This document shows positions 1 to 6,757 of a stretch of 8,785 nucleotides of DNA, one piece after another. The stretch comes from Desulfovibrionaceae bacterium UBA3823. Its GTDB lineage: Bacteria > Desulfobacterota > Desulfovibrionia > Desulfovibrionales > Desulfovibrionaceae. The position numbers and the translations under genes are program-made. Where the stretch lies: positions 1 to 8,785 of the forward strand of contig DFDR01000041.1 in assembly GCA_002369295.1 (NCBI GenBank), written 5' to 3'. Positions within the stretch are counted from its first letter, which is position 1. Each line of letters starts with the position of its first letter. The notes beneath the pieces were generated by a model, which saw nothing but the letters and a program-made list of their open reading frames with translations, was not told the DNA's origin and ran no database searches.

Positions 1-425
1 GAGCGACAGGCCGCAAGCCTGTCTCCGCTCTGCCCGGCAGACTCGGCGCCGCCAGACGCAGAGCCGGCAGGTTCGGCACGGGGCGCTTCGCTTCCAGCGG
101 CAGCCTTCCCGGCAGGAGCAAGGTTCTTCACCGCCTCGAGGGCTGGCCCGTAGCCGCCGTCCGCGGCCTTGGCGAGCAGGGTCCGGGCCTGCTCCAGAGC
201 ATCCCCGTCGTGCAGTCCAGCGCTGTCCGAAAGGAGCATCATGCCGGCCATGTAGGCGCCCTTGCGGCTTCCCGCATCTGCGGCAGCCCTTGCCCAGCGC
301 AGGGCTTCGGCAAGATCCCTGGCCACGCCCCTCCCGTACAGGTACATGGCGCTCAGCCTGATCATGGCATCCGCATCGCCTCTGGACGCTCCCCGCAGGA
401 GCGCGGCCGCAGTCTTCGACGTCAT
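1..425 (-). CDS. Sel1-repeat protein, C-terminus cut by window edge
   Basis: The 141 visible residues begin with two tetratricopeptide-like Sel1 (SLR) units, at about residues 17-51 and 55-93. They carry the usual alternation of small residues, for example RGDADAM, YGRGVARDL, AADAG and KAADGGYG. A low-complexity Ala/Gly/Ser/Glu/Pro linker follows from about residue 104 to the window edge. There is no signal peptide, so the protein is probably cytoplasmic. Sel1 units usually act as protein-protein scaffolds; no partner can be named. The start is fixed by AAGGAGGA (433-440) and an ATGA overlap with the stop of the preceding gene, which implies translational coupling. The N-terminus matches the upstream Sel1 protein at 39 of the first 60 residues by hand count, so the two are tandem paralogues. 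The rest of the gene lies outside the window. Confidence 0.88.
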   Translation of the reverse strand, partial: MTSKTAAALLRGASRGDADAMIRLSAMYLYGRGVARDLAEALRWARAAADAGSRKGAYMAGMMLLSDSAGLHDGDALEQARTLLAKAADGGYGPALEAVKNLAPAGKAAAGSEAPRAEPAGSASGGAESAGQSGDRLAACR

Positions 426-1846
426 TGCTTCTTCCTCCTTGCCGCCAGCCCGAGCCGTGCAAGGCCTGGCCGGCGCCTGCGGCGCCGTGCGCCGTCCCTG
501 GGCTCGGCGCCGAAAAGCTCCGCCAGGAGCCCTGCCGCAGCCTCGTCGCCCTGGGCGGCCGCCTTTTCCAGCCACATGCGGGCTTCCGTTCTGAGTTCCT
601 CCGCCTGCGGACCGGCATCCCTGCTTGCCGAGAGCAGCCTGCCCGCCAGTGCCGACTGGGCTTCGCATGCCCCCTCTTCCGCCATTCTGCGGAGCTTTGC
701 CATGCCCCGCGCGGCCTGAGCGCTGTCGCTGCTGTCGGCAAGCACGCCCGCAAGCGTGAGCTCCGCGCCCTCCAGGCCGCCGACGGCAAGCCCTTCCAGA
801 ATCTCGCAGGCCTCGGCCCTGTTCTGCCGGCAGCCCCTGCCCTCGGACAGCATGAGGGCCTGCTGGAGCAGGGCCTCCTCGTCGCCGGCGTCGGCAGCCT
901 TTGTGTACCAGTGGAAAGCCGTCTTCAGGCTGGACGCAACGCCCTTGCCATCGCGGTACATGTCGCCGAGCAGGCGCTGGGCCTCCGTGCAGCCCTGTTC
1001 GGCGGCCTTGCGGGCGTAGCCGACGGCCTTGGACAGGTTCTTCGGCAGGGCATCGCCTGCAGACAGCCTGACGGCAGTCTCGTACTGGCCCACGACGTGG
1101 CCCAGATCGGCGGCCCGGCGCAGGCAGGCAAGGGCCTGCTTGGCATCGGGAGGGAAGCCGTCCACGCCGGTGTCGTAGAGGAGCGAGGTGAGCACCAGCA
1201 CGTCGGCGTCCCTGCACATGGCGACCTCGGCGAGCATTTTCGCGCCCCTGGCCGGATCCGCCGAAGGAAACTCGCGCTTCAGATGCGCCTCGGCGAGCAC
1301 AAGCCGGGCCAGATCATGGCCCTTGGCAGCCGCCTCCCCAATCAGGGAGGCGCCCCGCTCGGGATCTTTGGCAACGCCCTCGCCGTCCATGAACGCGCAG
1401 CCAAGATCATAGAGTGCACAGGGATCGCCGGCACGGCTCTCCGCCTCAAGGCGGGCAATCTTGACTGCCGGATCCGCCTCCTCCGCCTCTTCGGCATCCT
1501 CTCCGGAAACGGCCTCGCCGGCATCGTCCACGGCCATCCCGGAACGCATGAGCGCAAGCACCTCGGACGCCCGCCCGTAGCCGGCGTCAGCGGCCTGCCT
1601 GAGCAGAACCTGTGCCTGCTCAAACGAGCCGTCGTCGGGATTGTTCCGCTGGGCAAGCATCAGGCCCGCCAGATACGCGCCTCTCGGGTTTCCCGCATCG
1701 GCGCTGGCCAGCGCCCAGTTCAGGGCCTGTTCAAGATCCTTGGGGACGCCATCCCCGTGGCTGTACCTGTGGGCAAGCCTCGCCATGGCGTCGGCATCGC
1801 CCCGGGATGCGCCACGCAGAAGTGCGGCGCAAGCCTTCGATATCAT
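422..1846 (-). CDS. Sel1-repeat protein, 474 residues
   Basis: This is a cytoplasmic repeat protein without signal peptide or membrane segment. Recognisable Sel1 units lie near residues 17-51, 55-91, 140-175, 249-283, 285-320, 322-357 and 393-431. The clearest reads GCTEAQRLLGDMYRDGKGV followed by AFHWYTKAADAGD. An acidic linker (about 105-127, rich in Glu/Asp) separates the first pair of units from the rest, and the protein ends in an Arg/Lys-rich tail (about 450-474). Sel1 arrays generally mediate protein-protein contacts; no enzymatic domain is visible. The start at 1846 is chosen for its AAGGAGGA at 1851-1858 and the beginning of the family pattern. The frame stays open to 2881, but that extension is Arg/Pro/Ser-rich shadow sequence over other genes. 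The stop overlaps the next gene by ATGA, and the start overlaps the stop of the 50-residue ORF in the same way. Confidence 0.92.
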   Translation of the reverse strand: MISKACAALLRGASRGDADAMARLAHRYSHGDGVPKDLEQALNWALASADAGNPRGAYLAGLMLAQRNNPDDGSFEQAQVLLRQAADAGYGRASEVLALMRSGMAVDDAGEAVSGEDAEEAEEADPAVKIARLEAESRAGDPCALYDLGCAFMDGEGVAKDPERGASLIGEAAAKGHDLARLVLAEAHLKREFPSADPARGAKMLAEVAMCRDADVLVLTSLLYDTGVDGFPPDAKQALACLRRAADLGHVVGQYETAVRLSAGDALPKNLSKAVGYARKAAEQGCTEAQRLLGDMYRDGKGVASSLKTAFHWYTKAADAGDEEALLQQALMLSEGRGCRQNRAEACEILEGLAVGGLEGAELTLAGVLADSSDSAQAARGMAKLRRMAEEGACEAQSALAGRLLSASRDAGPQAEELRTEARMWLEKAAAQGDEAAAGLLAELFGAEPRDGARRRRRRPGLARLGLAARRKKQ

Positions 1847-1995
1847 GGATTCCTCCTTGTTTCGGCTCCGATCTTCCCGAGGACGCGGCAGAGACGGGGC
1901 TTCTCTGCCAGGGGCGCTGTCCCAGCGGCGAGCCAGCGGCGCGGCGGCTGACCTGCCAGCTCGATGCCCAGCGCTTCGGCTGTCTTCGATGTCAC
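1843..1995 (-). CDS. 50-residue GTG-start ORF coupled to Sel1 gene
   Basis: This small ORF begins with GTG, preceded by AAGGAG at 2001-2006. Its first residues, VTSKTAEAL, closely match the starts of both downstream Sel1 proteins (MTSKTAAALL and MISKACAALL). After that the resemblance ends and the rest is a basic, Pro/Arg-containing sequence ending ETRRNP. The stop overlaps the Sel1 start by ATGA. It may be a remnant of a third Sel1 copy that lost its body, or a leader peptide that couples translation to the Sel1 gene. No domain is recognised. The ribosome site, the shared start and the ATGA overlap favour real translation, but the body has no independent support. Confidence 0.5.
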   Translation of the reverse strand: MTSKTAEALGIELAGQPPRRWLAAGTAPLAEKPRLCRVLGKIGAETRRNP

Positions 1996-2064
1996 GGGTT
2001 CTCCTTGCGATGCCTTGATTCCTGCGCCTGCCAAGGGGCGCAAGACGGCGGGGCGCTGTGCAGG

Positions 2065-2370
2065 CTAGCCGGCTCCGCCTTCGCGCCCAGGCCCCTGCGC
2101 TTCCTGCATCCCCTGCACACCGCCTCCGGCATTCCGGCAGCCCGCTCCCTTGCCGCCGGCCGGCCCGCAGGCCTCGGCCGGTCCGCTGGCTTCGGCCTGC
2201 CCGGTGGCTTCTTCGGATCTGGCAACGGAACCGTCGGGACCAAGGTCGTAGAGCGGACCAGCCCTGCGCCAGAGTTCCCGCTCGCGCCGGCGCTTCTTCA
2301 CCATGCGCCAGCAGCCGTAGGCGCCAAGGGTCATGGCCTTGGCGGCGATATAGACAAGGACAGGATGCAT
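2065..2370 (-). CDS. Small membrane-anchored protein of unknown function
   Basis: The product has 101 residues. Residues 2-22 (HPVLVYIAAKAMTLGAYGCW) form a short hydrophobic segment, followed at once by the very basic KKRRRERELWRR. By the positive-inside rule this suggests a single N-terminal membrane anchor with a cytoplasmic tail. A short motif-like stretch, GPLYDLGPDGSVAR, lies at about 38-51, and the remainder is Gly/Ala/Glu-rich and probably disordered. The start is set by AAGGAG (2378-2383), seven bases before the ATG; the frame is open further upstream, but that part overlaps the cysteine-rich gene. It lies 35 bp after that gene and 69 bp before the GTG ORF, so it sits mid-operon. The family is not recognised. 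The anchor could tether a complex that the Sel1 proteins scaffold, but this is speculation. Confidence 0.72.
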   Translation of the reverse strand: MHPVLVYIAAKAMTLGAYGCWRMVKKRRRERELWRRAGPLYDLGPDGSVARSEEATGQAEASGPAEACGPAGGKGAGCRNAGGGVQGMQEAQGPGREGGAG

Positions 2371-2405
2371 GGGTTCTCTCCTTGCGCCCTGGGGGCGCTT
2401 GCGGA

Positions 2406-2717
2406 TCAGCGTTCGGACCGGGGAGTTCCGCCTGCGCCCCCGGGCTTCGGCAGCGCCGCCAGAATGTCGCCGTAGCGGGCAACGACGGCGCCGTAGTTCT
2501 CCCGCAGGTGCGGGAAGAGGCAGGCCGAGCAGTCCTTGACCCCGCTGGGCAGATAGCGGAATCTGCCTCCGCAGCGCTCGCCCAGCAGATAGAGGGGGCA
2601 GTAGCAGAAGAGGCAGCTGAAGTTGGCGGGATCGGCGCCGGGATGGCAGGGGAAATGTTCGCATCCGGTGTTGGCGAAAAAGCTGTAGCCCTTCCCGTGC
2701 CAGTCCCTGCTATCCAT
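2406..2717 (-). CDS. Cysteine-rich small-domain protein (zf-like, probable PF04071)
   Basis: The product has 103 residues, with eight cysteines at 19, 24, 35, 38, 40, 49, 63 and 66. The order of motifs is HGKGYSFFANTGCEHFPCH, then FSCLFCYCPLY, GERCGG, GVKDCSACLFPH and ENYGAVV. This matches from memory the conserved pattern of the cysteine-rich small domain, a presumed metal-binding fold often seen as a stand-alone small protein and sometimes near cobalamin-synthesis genes. No cobalamin gene is visible here. The start at 2717 has a GGGAGGG-type ribosome site and gives the domain its usual short N-terminus. It is the first gene of the minus-strand cluster and is divergent from the cytochrome gene. 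The metal and the biological role are unknown. Confidence 0.88.
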   Translation of the reverse strand: MDSRDWHGKGYSFFANTGCEHFPCHPGADPANFSCLFCYCPLYLLGERCGGRFRYLPSGVKDCSACLFPHLRENYGAVVARYGDILAALPKPGGAGGTPRSER

Positions 2718-3051
2718 GAACCCTCCCTCTGTCTGCAAGCGTGGAGGGCCATTCTGCCGCAAAAGCTCCCATCCCGCCAGATCCGGCGGCTGGGGCTTCC
2801 CAGCAGGGCAAGTTTGGGAAAGCTGTTGCCCCAAGGGCCGATTGCCTGTAGAAAGAGTGAGCGGCCCTCTGCTGGCCGCATCGGGGTTCAGGCCGCATTT
2901 GACCGGGCGGCGCTGCTGTCCGGAAGGTGCGGGAGTTTTTCACTGCATGCGCGTCCGGGCACGGGCCACGCAGGGGAGGCATAGGCTGGCCTTCCCAGCT
3001 GCCGCGCAGCGCGGCATTGCCGGCCTTGCGACGCGTCAAGGAGAGCCTTTC
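2718..3051. promoter_or_regulatory. Divergent intergenic region between cysteine-rich gene and cytochrome
   Basis: Promoters for both flanking transcripts should lie in these 334 bp. No convincing -35/-10 pair or sigma-54 site was found on either strand. On the side of the cysteine-rich gene there are three short inverted repeats: CCGCC/GGCGG (2774-2789), CTGGG/CCCAG (2790-2803) and TTGGG/CCCAA with an 11-bp spacer (2814-2834). On the cytochrome side there is a perfect palindrome at 3000-3016, listed separately. The assignment as a promoter region rests only on gene orientation. Confidence 0.5.
3000..3016. repeat. Perfect 17-bp palindrome upstream of cytochrome gene
   Basis: TGCCGCGC and GCGCGGCA flank a single central A, with no mismatch. 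The element ends 35 bp before the cytochrome start codon and lies 21 bp upstream of its AAGGAG. It could be a repressor or activator operator, or an mRNA hairpin in the leader. Its very high GC content makes chance occurrence more likely than for a mixed sequence. Function is inferred only from position. Confidence 0.5.
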
Positions 3052-3783
3052 ATGAAGCACATCGTCCTTCTTCTGGCGGCGCTTGCCCTCGTTCTCGCCC
3101 AAGGCACGGCCGACGCCCGCGATGTCAAGGAAATCGGCAAGGCCATGAGCAAGCCCATCGAGCTTCACAACTCTGCCGACAGGCACTTCCACACCACCTT
3201 CAACCACAAGACCCACCAGGAAGTCCCCTGCGCCACCTGCCACCACGAAGAGGGCAGCAGCGGCATCTACTCTCCCTGTTCCGAGTGCCACGCCACGGCA
3301 GGCCCCAGGGAGAAAGATCCCATGAGCGTCTACCAGGCCTTTCACTCCAAGCATGAGCGCTCCTGTCTCAGCTGCCACAAGCGGCTGCTCAACTCGGATC
3401 CGAAGCGCTTCGCCCTCTTCCGCGGCTGCCGTCCCTGCCACATTTCGCCCAAGGGCCAGGCCGAATTCAAGCTCCGCTACCAGGCCAGCGCCGTCCAGGA
3501 GGACTTCAGCCTGAAGCAGGCGGAGGCCGCCGAGGCTGAAGCGGCCGCCCAGAAGGCGCTTGCCCTAGCCAAGCAGAAGAAGGAAGCCGCCAAGACTGCC
3601 GAAGACAGGCTGGCGGCTCTGCTGAAGCAGGCAGACAGCCTCAAGGCCCAGCGCCTCGATGCCGAAAAGGCAGCACTCAAGGCCTACGAGGAAGAGCAGA
3701 AGGCAGCCAAGGCCGCGCCTGCCCCCAAGGCCGATGCCAAGCCCGAGGCAAAGCCCAAGGCTGAAGCCAAGAACGCCAAGTAG
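3052..3783 (+). CDS. Periplasmic tetrahaem cytochrome c (class III, c3-like) with C-terminal coiled-coil tail
   Basis: This is an electron carrier of 243 residues. Residues 1 to about 22 form a signal peptide (MKH, Leu/Ala core, small residues before DARD). Four CxxCH haem sites start at residues 60, 76, 105 and 126. The order FNHKTH, CATCHH, CSECH, FHSKH, CLSCH, CRPCH follows cytochrome c3, in which His52, His55, His65 and His98 or His101 would be distal ligands and the CxxCH His the proximal ones. In sulfate reducers such proteins pass electrons between periplasmic hydrogenases or formate dehydrogenases and membrane complexes. Residues 144-222 are an Ala/Glu/Lys/Gln coiled-coil-like helix, and 223-243 a Lys/Ala/Pro/Glu tail; neither belongs to standard c3, which ends near the fourth haem. 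The start is fixed by AAGGAG at 3038-3043 and the signal peptide. The gene is monocistronic, with its own terminator. Confidence 0.93.
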   Translation: MKHIVLLLAALALVLAQGTADARDVKEIGKAMSKPIELHNSADRHFHTTFNHKTHQEVPCATCHHEEGSSGIYSPCSECHATAGPREKDPMSVYQAFHSKHERSCLSCHKRLLNSDPKRFALFRGCRPCHISPKGQAEFKLRYQASAVQEDFSLKQAEAAEAEAAAQKALALAKQKKEAAKTAEDRLAALLKQADSLKAQRLDAEKAALKAYEEEQKAAKAAPAPKADAKPEAKPKAEAKNAK

Positions 3784-3833
3784 GCCTTTCCCTTCCCAGG
3801 GAGCCGGCCTGCTCCAGAGCCAGCAATGCAGGA

Positions 3834-3870
3834 GGCGCGCTTTTCGCAGGCATGCGGAAGCGCGCCTTTT
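3834..3870 (+). terminator. Rho-independent terminator of cytochrome gene
   Basis: GGCGCGCTT (3834-3842) pairs perfectly with AAGCGCGCC (3858-3866), and an inner CGCA/TGCG stem closes a GGCA loop. TTTT follows at 3867-3870. It lies 50 bp after the cytochrome stop. The minus strand lacks a T-run after the same stem, so it is assigned to plus-strand transcription only, although the hairpin may also slow transcripts from the convergent operon. Confidence 0.85.
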
Positions 3871-3910
3871 GCCGTTCCCTGCGCCTCGTTCCGGTGCCGG
3901 CCCAGGGCAG

Positions 3911-5551
3911 TCAGCAGCCGCAGGCGAGGCCGTCGCTTCGCGGATCGGCCGCGCCCTGCATGACGCCGGCGGCCGCATCGGCAAGGATGGCGCCGGCGTG
4001 GCCCATGGCCGAATCGTAGGGCTCGGCGGACTTGACCTCGTGGCCGCGCCGGGCAAGCTCCACGGCAATGTCCCGCCCGAAGCGCGACTCGAGCCTGAGA
4101 GCGCTCGAATCAGCGCCCCAGGTGCGTCCGTAGACCCAGCGCGGCGCATCGACGGCCTCCTGGGGGCTCATGCCGAAGTCGACGATGCGGGTGGCGACGG
4201 CGGCCTGCGTCTGGGGCTGGCCCTCCCCGCCCATGGTGCCGTAGACGAGCCAGGGGCGGCCGTCCTTCAGGAGCATGGCGGGATTCAGGGTGTGGAAGGT
4301 GCGCTTGCCCGGCTCCAGGCAGTTGACGTGGCGCGGGTCCAGGGAGAAGTAGCAGCCCCGGTTCTGCAGAAGCACGCCCGTGCCTTCCGGCACGACGCCG
4401 CTGCCGAAGTCGTAGTAGACGCTCTGGATGAGCGAAACGGCGCTGCCCCAGCGGTCCATGGTGCCGAACCAGACTGTGTCGCCCGCCGGATCCAGGGCGT
4501 TGCCGAAGGGCATGGCCCGTGCCATGTCCACGCGTCCCGCCTGCTCCCGGCCGTGCTCCTTCGAAAGGAGGAAGTCCAGGGGAATGTCCTGGAAGTCCGG
4601 ATCCGTGAGCCAGCGGTCGCGGTCGGCAAAGGCGAGCTTCGTGGCCTCGACCAGCAGGTGGCAGTAGTCCGCCGTTCCTTCGCCGAGGCCTGCCACGTCG
4701 AAGTTCTCAAGGATGTTCAGGATGCCGAGGGAGGCCATGCCCTGGGTGTTGGGCGGCAGGTTGCAGGCCTCAAAGCCGCGGTAGCCCACGCGGAGGGGGG
4801 CCACGAAGTCCGCCCTGTGGCGCCGGAAGTCCTCGAAGGCCAGCAGGCCGCCCTTGGCCTGCATGGCGGAGGCGATGCGCGAGGCTATGCTCCCCTCGTA
4901 GAATTCGCGGGGTCCGCCGCGCACAATGCGCTCGAGGGTTTCTGCCAGATCCGGCTGGCGCAGGACATCCCCCTGGCCAAGGCGGCGTCCGTCCGGCATG
5001 AAGCACGCGGCAAAGCCCGGATCCTGCTGCAGGCGGGGGCCTGCGGAAGCGGTGTCCGCCTTGAGCCAGAAGGCCAGCGACGAGGAGACGGGAAAGCCCT
5101 CGCGGCAGTAGGCGAGCGCGTCCTCGAAGAGCGAGGGCCAGGACGCGCCGCCCATGGCATGGCGCCTCATGCCTTCGGCGAGTTCCCAGGCCTTCTCCCA
5201 GCCCGAGACAAGGCCGGGGACCGTGCAGCAGGCAAGCCAGCCTCTGGCGGGAATGCGCCTGCGGCCCCGCGCCAGATAGGCCTCGCGGGTGGCCCCGAGG
5301 CCTGCGCGGCCCGAGGCGTTGATGCCGGCGAGCTTCTTCTGCGAGGCGTCCCAGACAAGCCAGAAGGCGTCGCCGCCAAGGGTGCACATCTGCGGGTAGA
5401 CGACCGCAAGCACGGCCGAGACGGCGATGGCGGCCTCCACGGCATTCCCGCCGCGGCGAAGCACGTCGAGGCCTGCGCCGCTGGCAAGGTAGTGGGGCGA
5501 TGCAACCATGCCCCGCAGGGCCATCGGGTTGGCAGACTGGGAGGGAGTCAT
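3911..5551 (-). CDS. Gamma-glutamyltransferase-family amidohydrolase, cytosolic (oxamate amidohydrolase-like?)
   Basis: This is an N-terminal nucleophile (Ntn) hydrolase of 546 residues. Family hallmarks include VASPHYLASGAGLDVLRRGGNAVEAAIAV (14-44), the GGDAFW segment near 59-64 and PNTQGMA near 267-273. The precursor is expected to cleave itself before Thr359 in GDTVWFGTMD, giving a large N-terminal and a small C-terminal chain with Thr359 as nucleophile. YGTMGGEGQPQTQ (438-450) corresponds to the Gly-Gly loop of the active site. No signal peptide is present, unlike periplasmic glutathione-degrading Ggt. The GDTVWF context resembles, from memory, cytosolic members such as oxamate amidohydrolase (HpxW) and YwrD, so the substrate may not be glutathione. 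The start has AAGGAGG at 5559-5565. It is the last gene of a three-gene operon, 60 bp after the 180-residue membrane protein. Family assignment is firm; substrate is open. Confidence 0.9.
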   Translation of the reverse strand: MTPSQSANPMALRGMVASPHYLASGAGLDVLRRGGNAVEAAIAVSAVLAVVYPQMCTLGGDAFWLVWDASQKKLAGINASGRAGLGATREAYLARGRRRIPARGWLACCTVPGLVSGWEKAWELAEGMRRHAMGGASWPSLFEDALAYCREGFPVSSSLAFWLKADTASAGPRLQQDPGFAACFMPDGRRLGQGDVLRQPDLAETLERIVRGGPREFYEGSIASRIASAMQAKGGLLAFEDFRRHRADFVAPLRVGYRGFEACNLPPNTQGMASLGILNILENFDVAGLGEGTADYCHLLVEATKLAFADRDRWLTDPDFQDIPLDFLLSKEHGREQAGRVDMARAMPFGNALDPAGDTVWFGTMDRWGSAVSLIQSVYYDFGSGVVPEGTGVLLQNRGCYFSLDPRHVNCLEPGKRTFHTLNPAMLLKDGRPWLVYGTMGGEGQPQTQAAVATRIVDFGMSPQEAVDAPRWVYGRTWGADSSALRLESRFGRDIAVELARRGHEVKSAEPYDSAMGHAGAILADAAAGVMQGAADPRSDGLACGC

Positions 5552-5611
5552 GCGCTTGCCTCCTTAAACAGCAAGGGGATCTCGAGCCGGCGTCCGCCCG
5601 CAGGCGCCAGG

Positions 5612-6154
5612 TCAGCGTTCGCCGAAGCCGCCTGGCTGGCCTGACAGATCTGGCCCGGCTGCAGGGCCAGGCAGGCGCCGTCCGGCCTCCCGGCAAAGGT
5701 CCGTGAAGAGCCGCGCCACCAGTCCCGGCGTTTCGAGCGAGAGCAGGAAGCCGAGCACGGCGCAAGCCAGAAAGGCGACGCGCAGGCGCAGCAGGGGAGC
5801 TCCCGTCATCCAGACCCCGCCTGTGGGGCAGGCAAGCAGCAGGACGCCGAAGCCGGCCGTGGCCAGATGCAGTCCGGCAAGCCAGCCCAGGCGGGAAAGC
5901 GGGCGGCCGGGACCGGCGTCGCCGCTTCCCGCAAGCAGGCGCCCAAGCCTGATCCAGGCCCAGCCGTGGGCGCACATGGCGCCAAGGTCGAGCACAAGCA
6001 GCGCCGGCATGATGCACAGCACCCCGATCTCGAGCATGGACCAGTCGATGAAGGGGCCGAGCAGGCCAGCGCCGACAGCGGCGCCAAGCGAGGCAACAAG
6101 GCAGGCGATGTACCAGACGGCCCTGCCAGCCGAAAGCGCGGATTCCTGCACCAT
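5612..6154 (-). CDS. Integral membrane protein of unknown function, about 180 residues
   Basis: Four hydrophobic segments are visible at about residues 13-35, 42-62, 90-110 and 122-142. They are joined by short loops, including the hydrophilic AGSGDAGPGRPLSR at 75-88, and the C-terminus (about 150-180) is polar. No known family is recognised. The start at 6154 lies five bases after the stop of the preceding membrane gene and is preceded only by a weak GGGG stretch, so translation probably depends on coupling. The frame remains open upstream, but that part is Arg-rich shadow sequence over the 111-residue gene. The operon with a gamma-glutamyltransferase-family enzyme suggests a role in supply or export of its substrate, which is inference only. 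Confidence 0.75.
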   Translation of the reverse strand: MVQESALSAGRAVWYIACLVASLGAAVGAGLLGPFIDWSMLEIGVLCIMPALLVLDLGAMCAHGWAWIRLGRLLAGSGDAGPGRPLSRLGWLAGLHLATAGFGVLLLACPTGGVWMTGAPLLRLRVAFLACAVLGFLLSLETPGLVARLFTDLCREAGRRLPGPAAGPDLSGQPGGFGER

Positions 6155-6159
6155 GCCCG

Positions 6160-6495
6160 CTACCCCTGAAAATAGTGCCAAAGCCGGACGAAGACCGTCC
6201 AGGTGGGACCGGTCATGAAGCTGGCGGCAAAGAGCAGGACCGCATAGATGCCCCCGCCGAAGCGCAGCCACCAGAAGAGGCAGATGGCGAACATCAGCAC
6301 GCAGCCGGCGGCAAAGGAAGCCGAATAGGCGAAGAGCGCCTGGAGGGCCGCAGGCCAGGCCATGAGGATGTCCAGCGGGTTCCACGCAAGGGCGGCGCCT
6401 GCGGGCGCAGGCAGAAAGGCGTTGGCCGCCCAAGTGGGCAGAAAGACGAGCAGAAGCGGCCACAGCCAGCGGAAAAGGGCGTTTGCTTGCATCAT
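6160..6495 (-). CDS. Small integral membrane protein of unknown function, 111 residues
   Basis: Hydrophobic segments lie at about residues 8-26, 47-76 and 80-100; aromatic-rich stretches include ICLFWWLRFGGGIYAVLLF. Residues 27-40 form a Pro/Ala loop ending in WNPLD. The first segment could be a membrane anchor or an uncleaved signal. The start at 6495 is supported by TAAGGAG close upstream; a second ATG follows directly, so initiation at 6492 is equally possible. It is the first gene of the operon, five bases ahead of the 180-residue membrane protein, and the pair may form one complex. It does not resemble a known transporter subunit that I can name. Confidence 0.75.
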   Translation of the reverse strand: MMQANALFRWLWPLLLVFLPTWAANAFLPAPAGAALAWNPLDILMAWPAALQALFAYSASFAAGCVLMFAICLFWWLRFGGGIYAVLLFAASFMTGPTWTVFVRLWHYFQG

Positions 6496-6757
6496 GGCTC
6501 CTTACTTAGGCGGAAAGCCGGCACTTTTCAAGACACCCTCAGCCCGTCTCCGCAGTCTGGAGCGCCTGCCCTCGTCGCGGCGCCATGACGCCTGCGCCAG
6601 TCCTTCCCCCTGGGGCAGGGGCGTGCCATGCTCTGCAGGAAAGCGCAGTGAAGGCAGGCTTTAAGGCAGGCAAGGGCGCCCTTCCCTCCCGCGGCCCGCA
6701 GCGCCCTGGCGCGCGTCTTCACCCAGCCATGCCGCACGCCAGGACAGCCGGAAAGAC

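Noticed and set aside
425..1951. Plus-strand open frame of 508 codons opposite the Sel1 gene
   Set aside because: Antisense shadow without recognisable domains; the opposite strand has clear repeated Sel1 units and a good ribosome site.
1847..2881. Long upstream extension of the 474-residue Sel1 protein frame
   Set aside because: The translation is Arg/Ser/Pro/Ala-rich shadow sequence over the cysteine-rich and small membrane genes, while 1846 has a strong ribosome site and begins the Sel1 pattern.
2899..2925. TTGACC as a -35 box for the cytochrome gene
   Set aside because: No -10-like hexamer is found at 16-18 bp; the sequence there is GGAAGG.
3659..5644. Plus-strand open frame of 661 codons opposite the GGT-family gene
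   Set aside because: It is an antisense shadow caused by high GC and codon bias; it shows no family motifs, whereas the minus strand carries an intact enzyme.
6614..6628. Sigma-54-like TGGCAC...TGCC on the minus strand before the membrane-protein operon
   Set aside because: The GG-to-GC spacing is one base short and the -12 half lacks the TTGC core.
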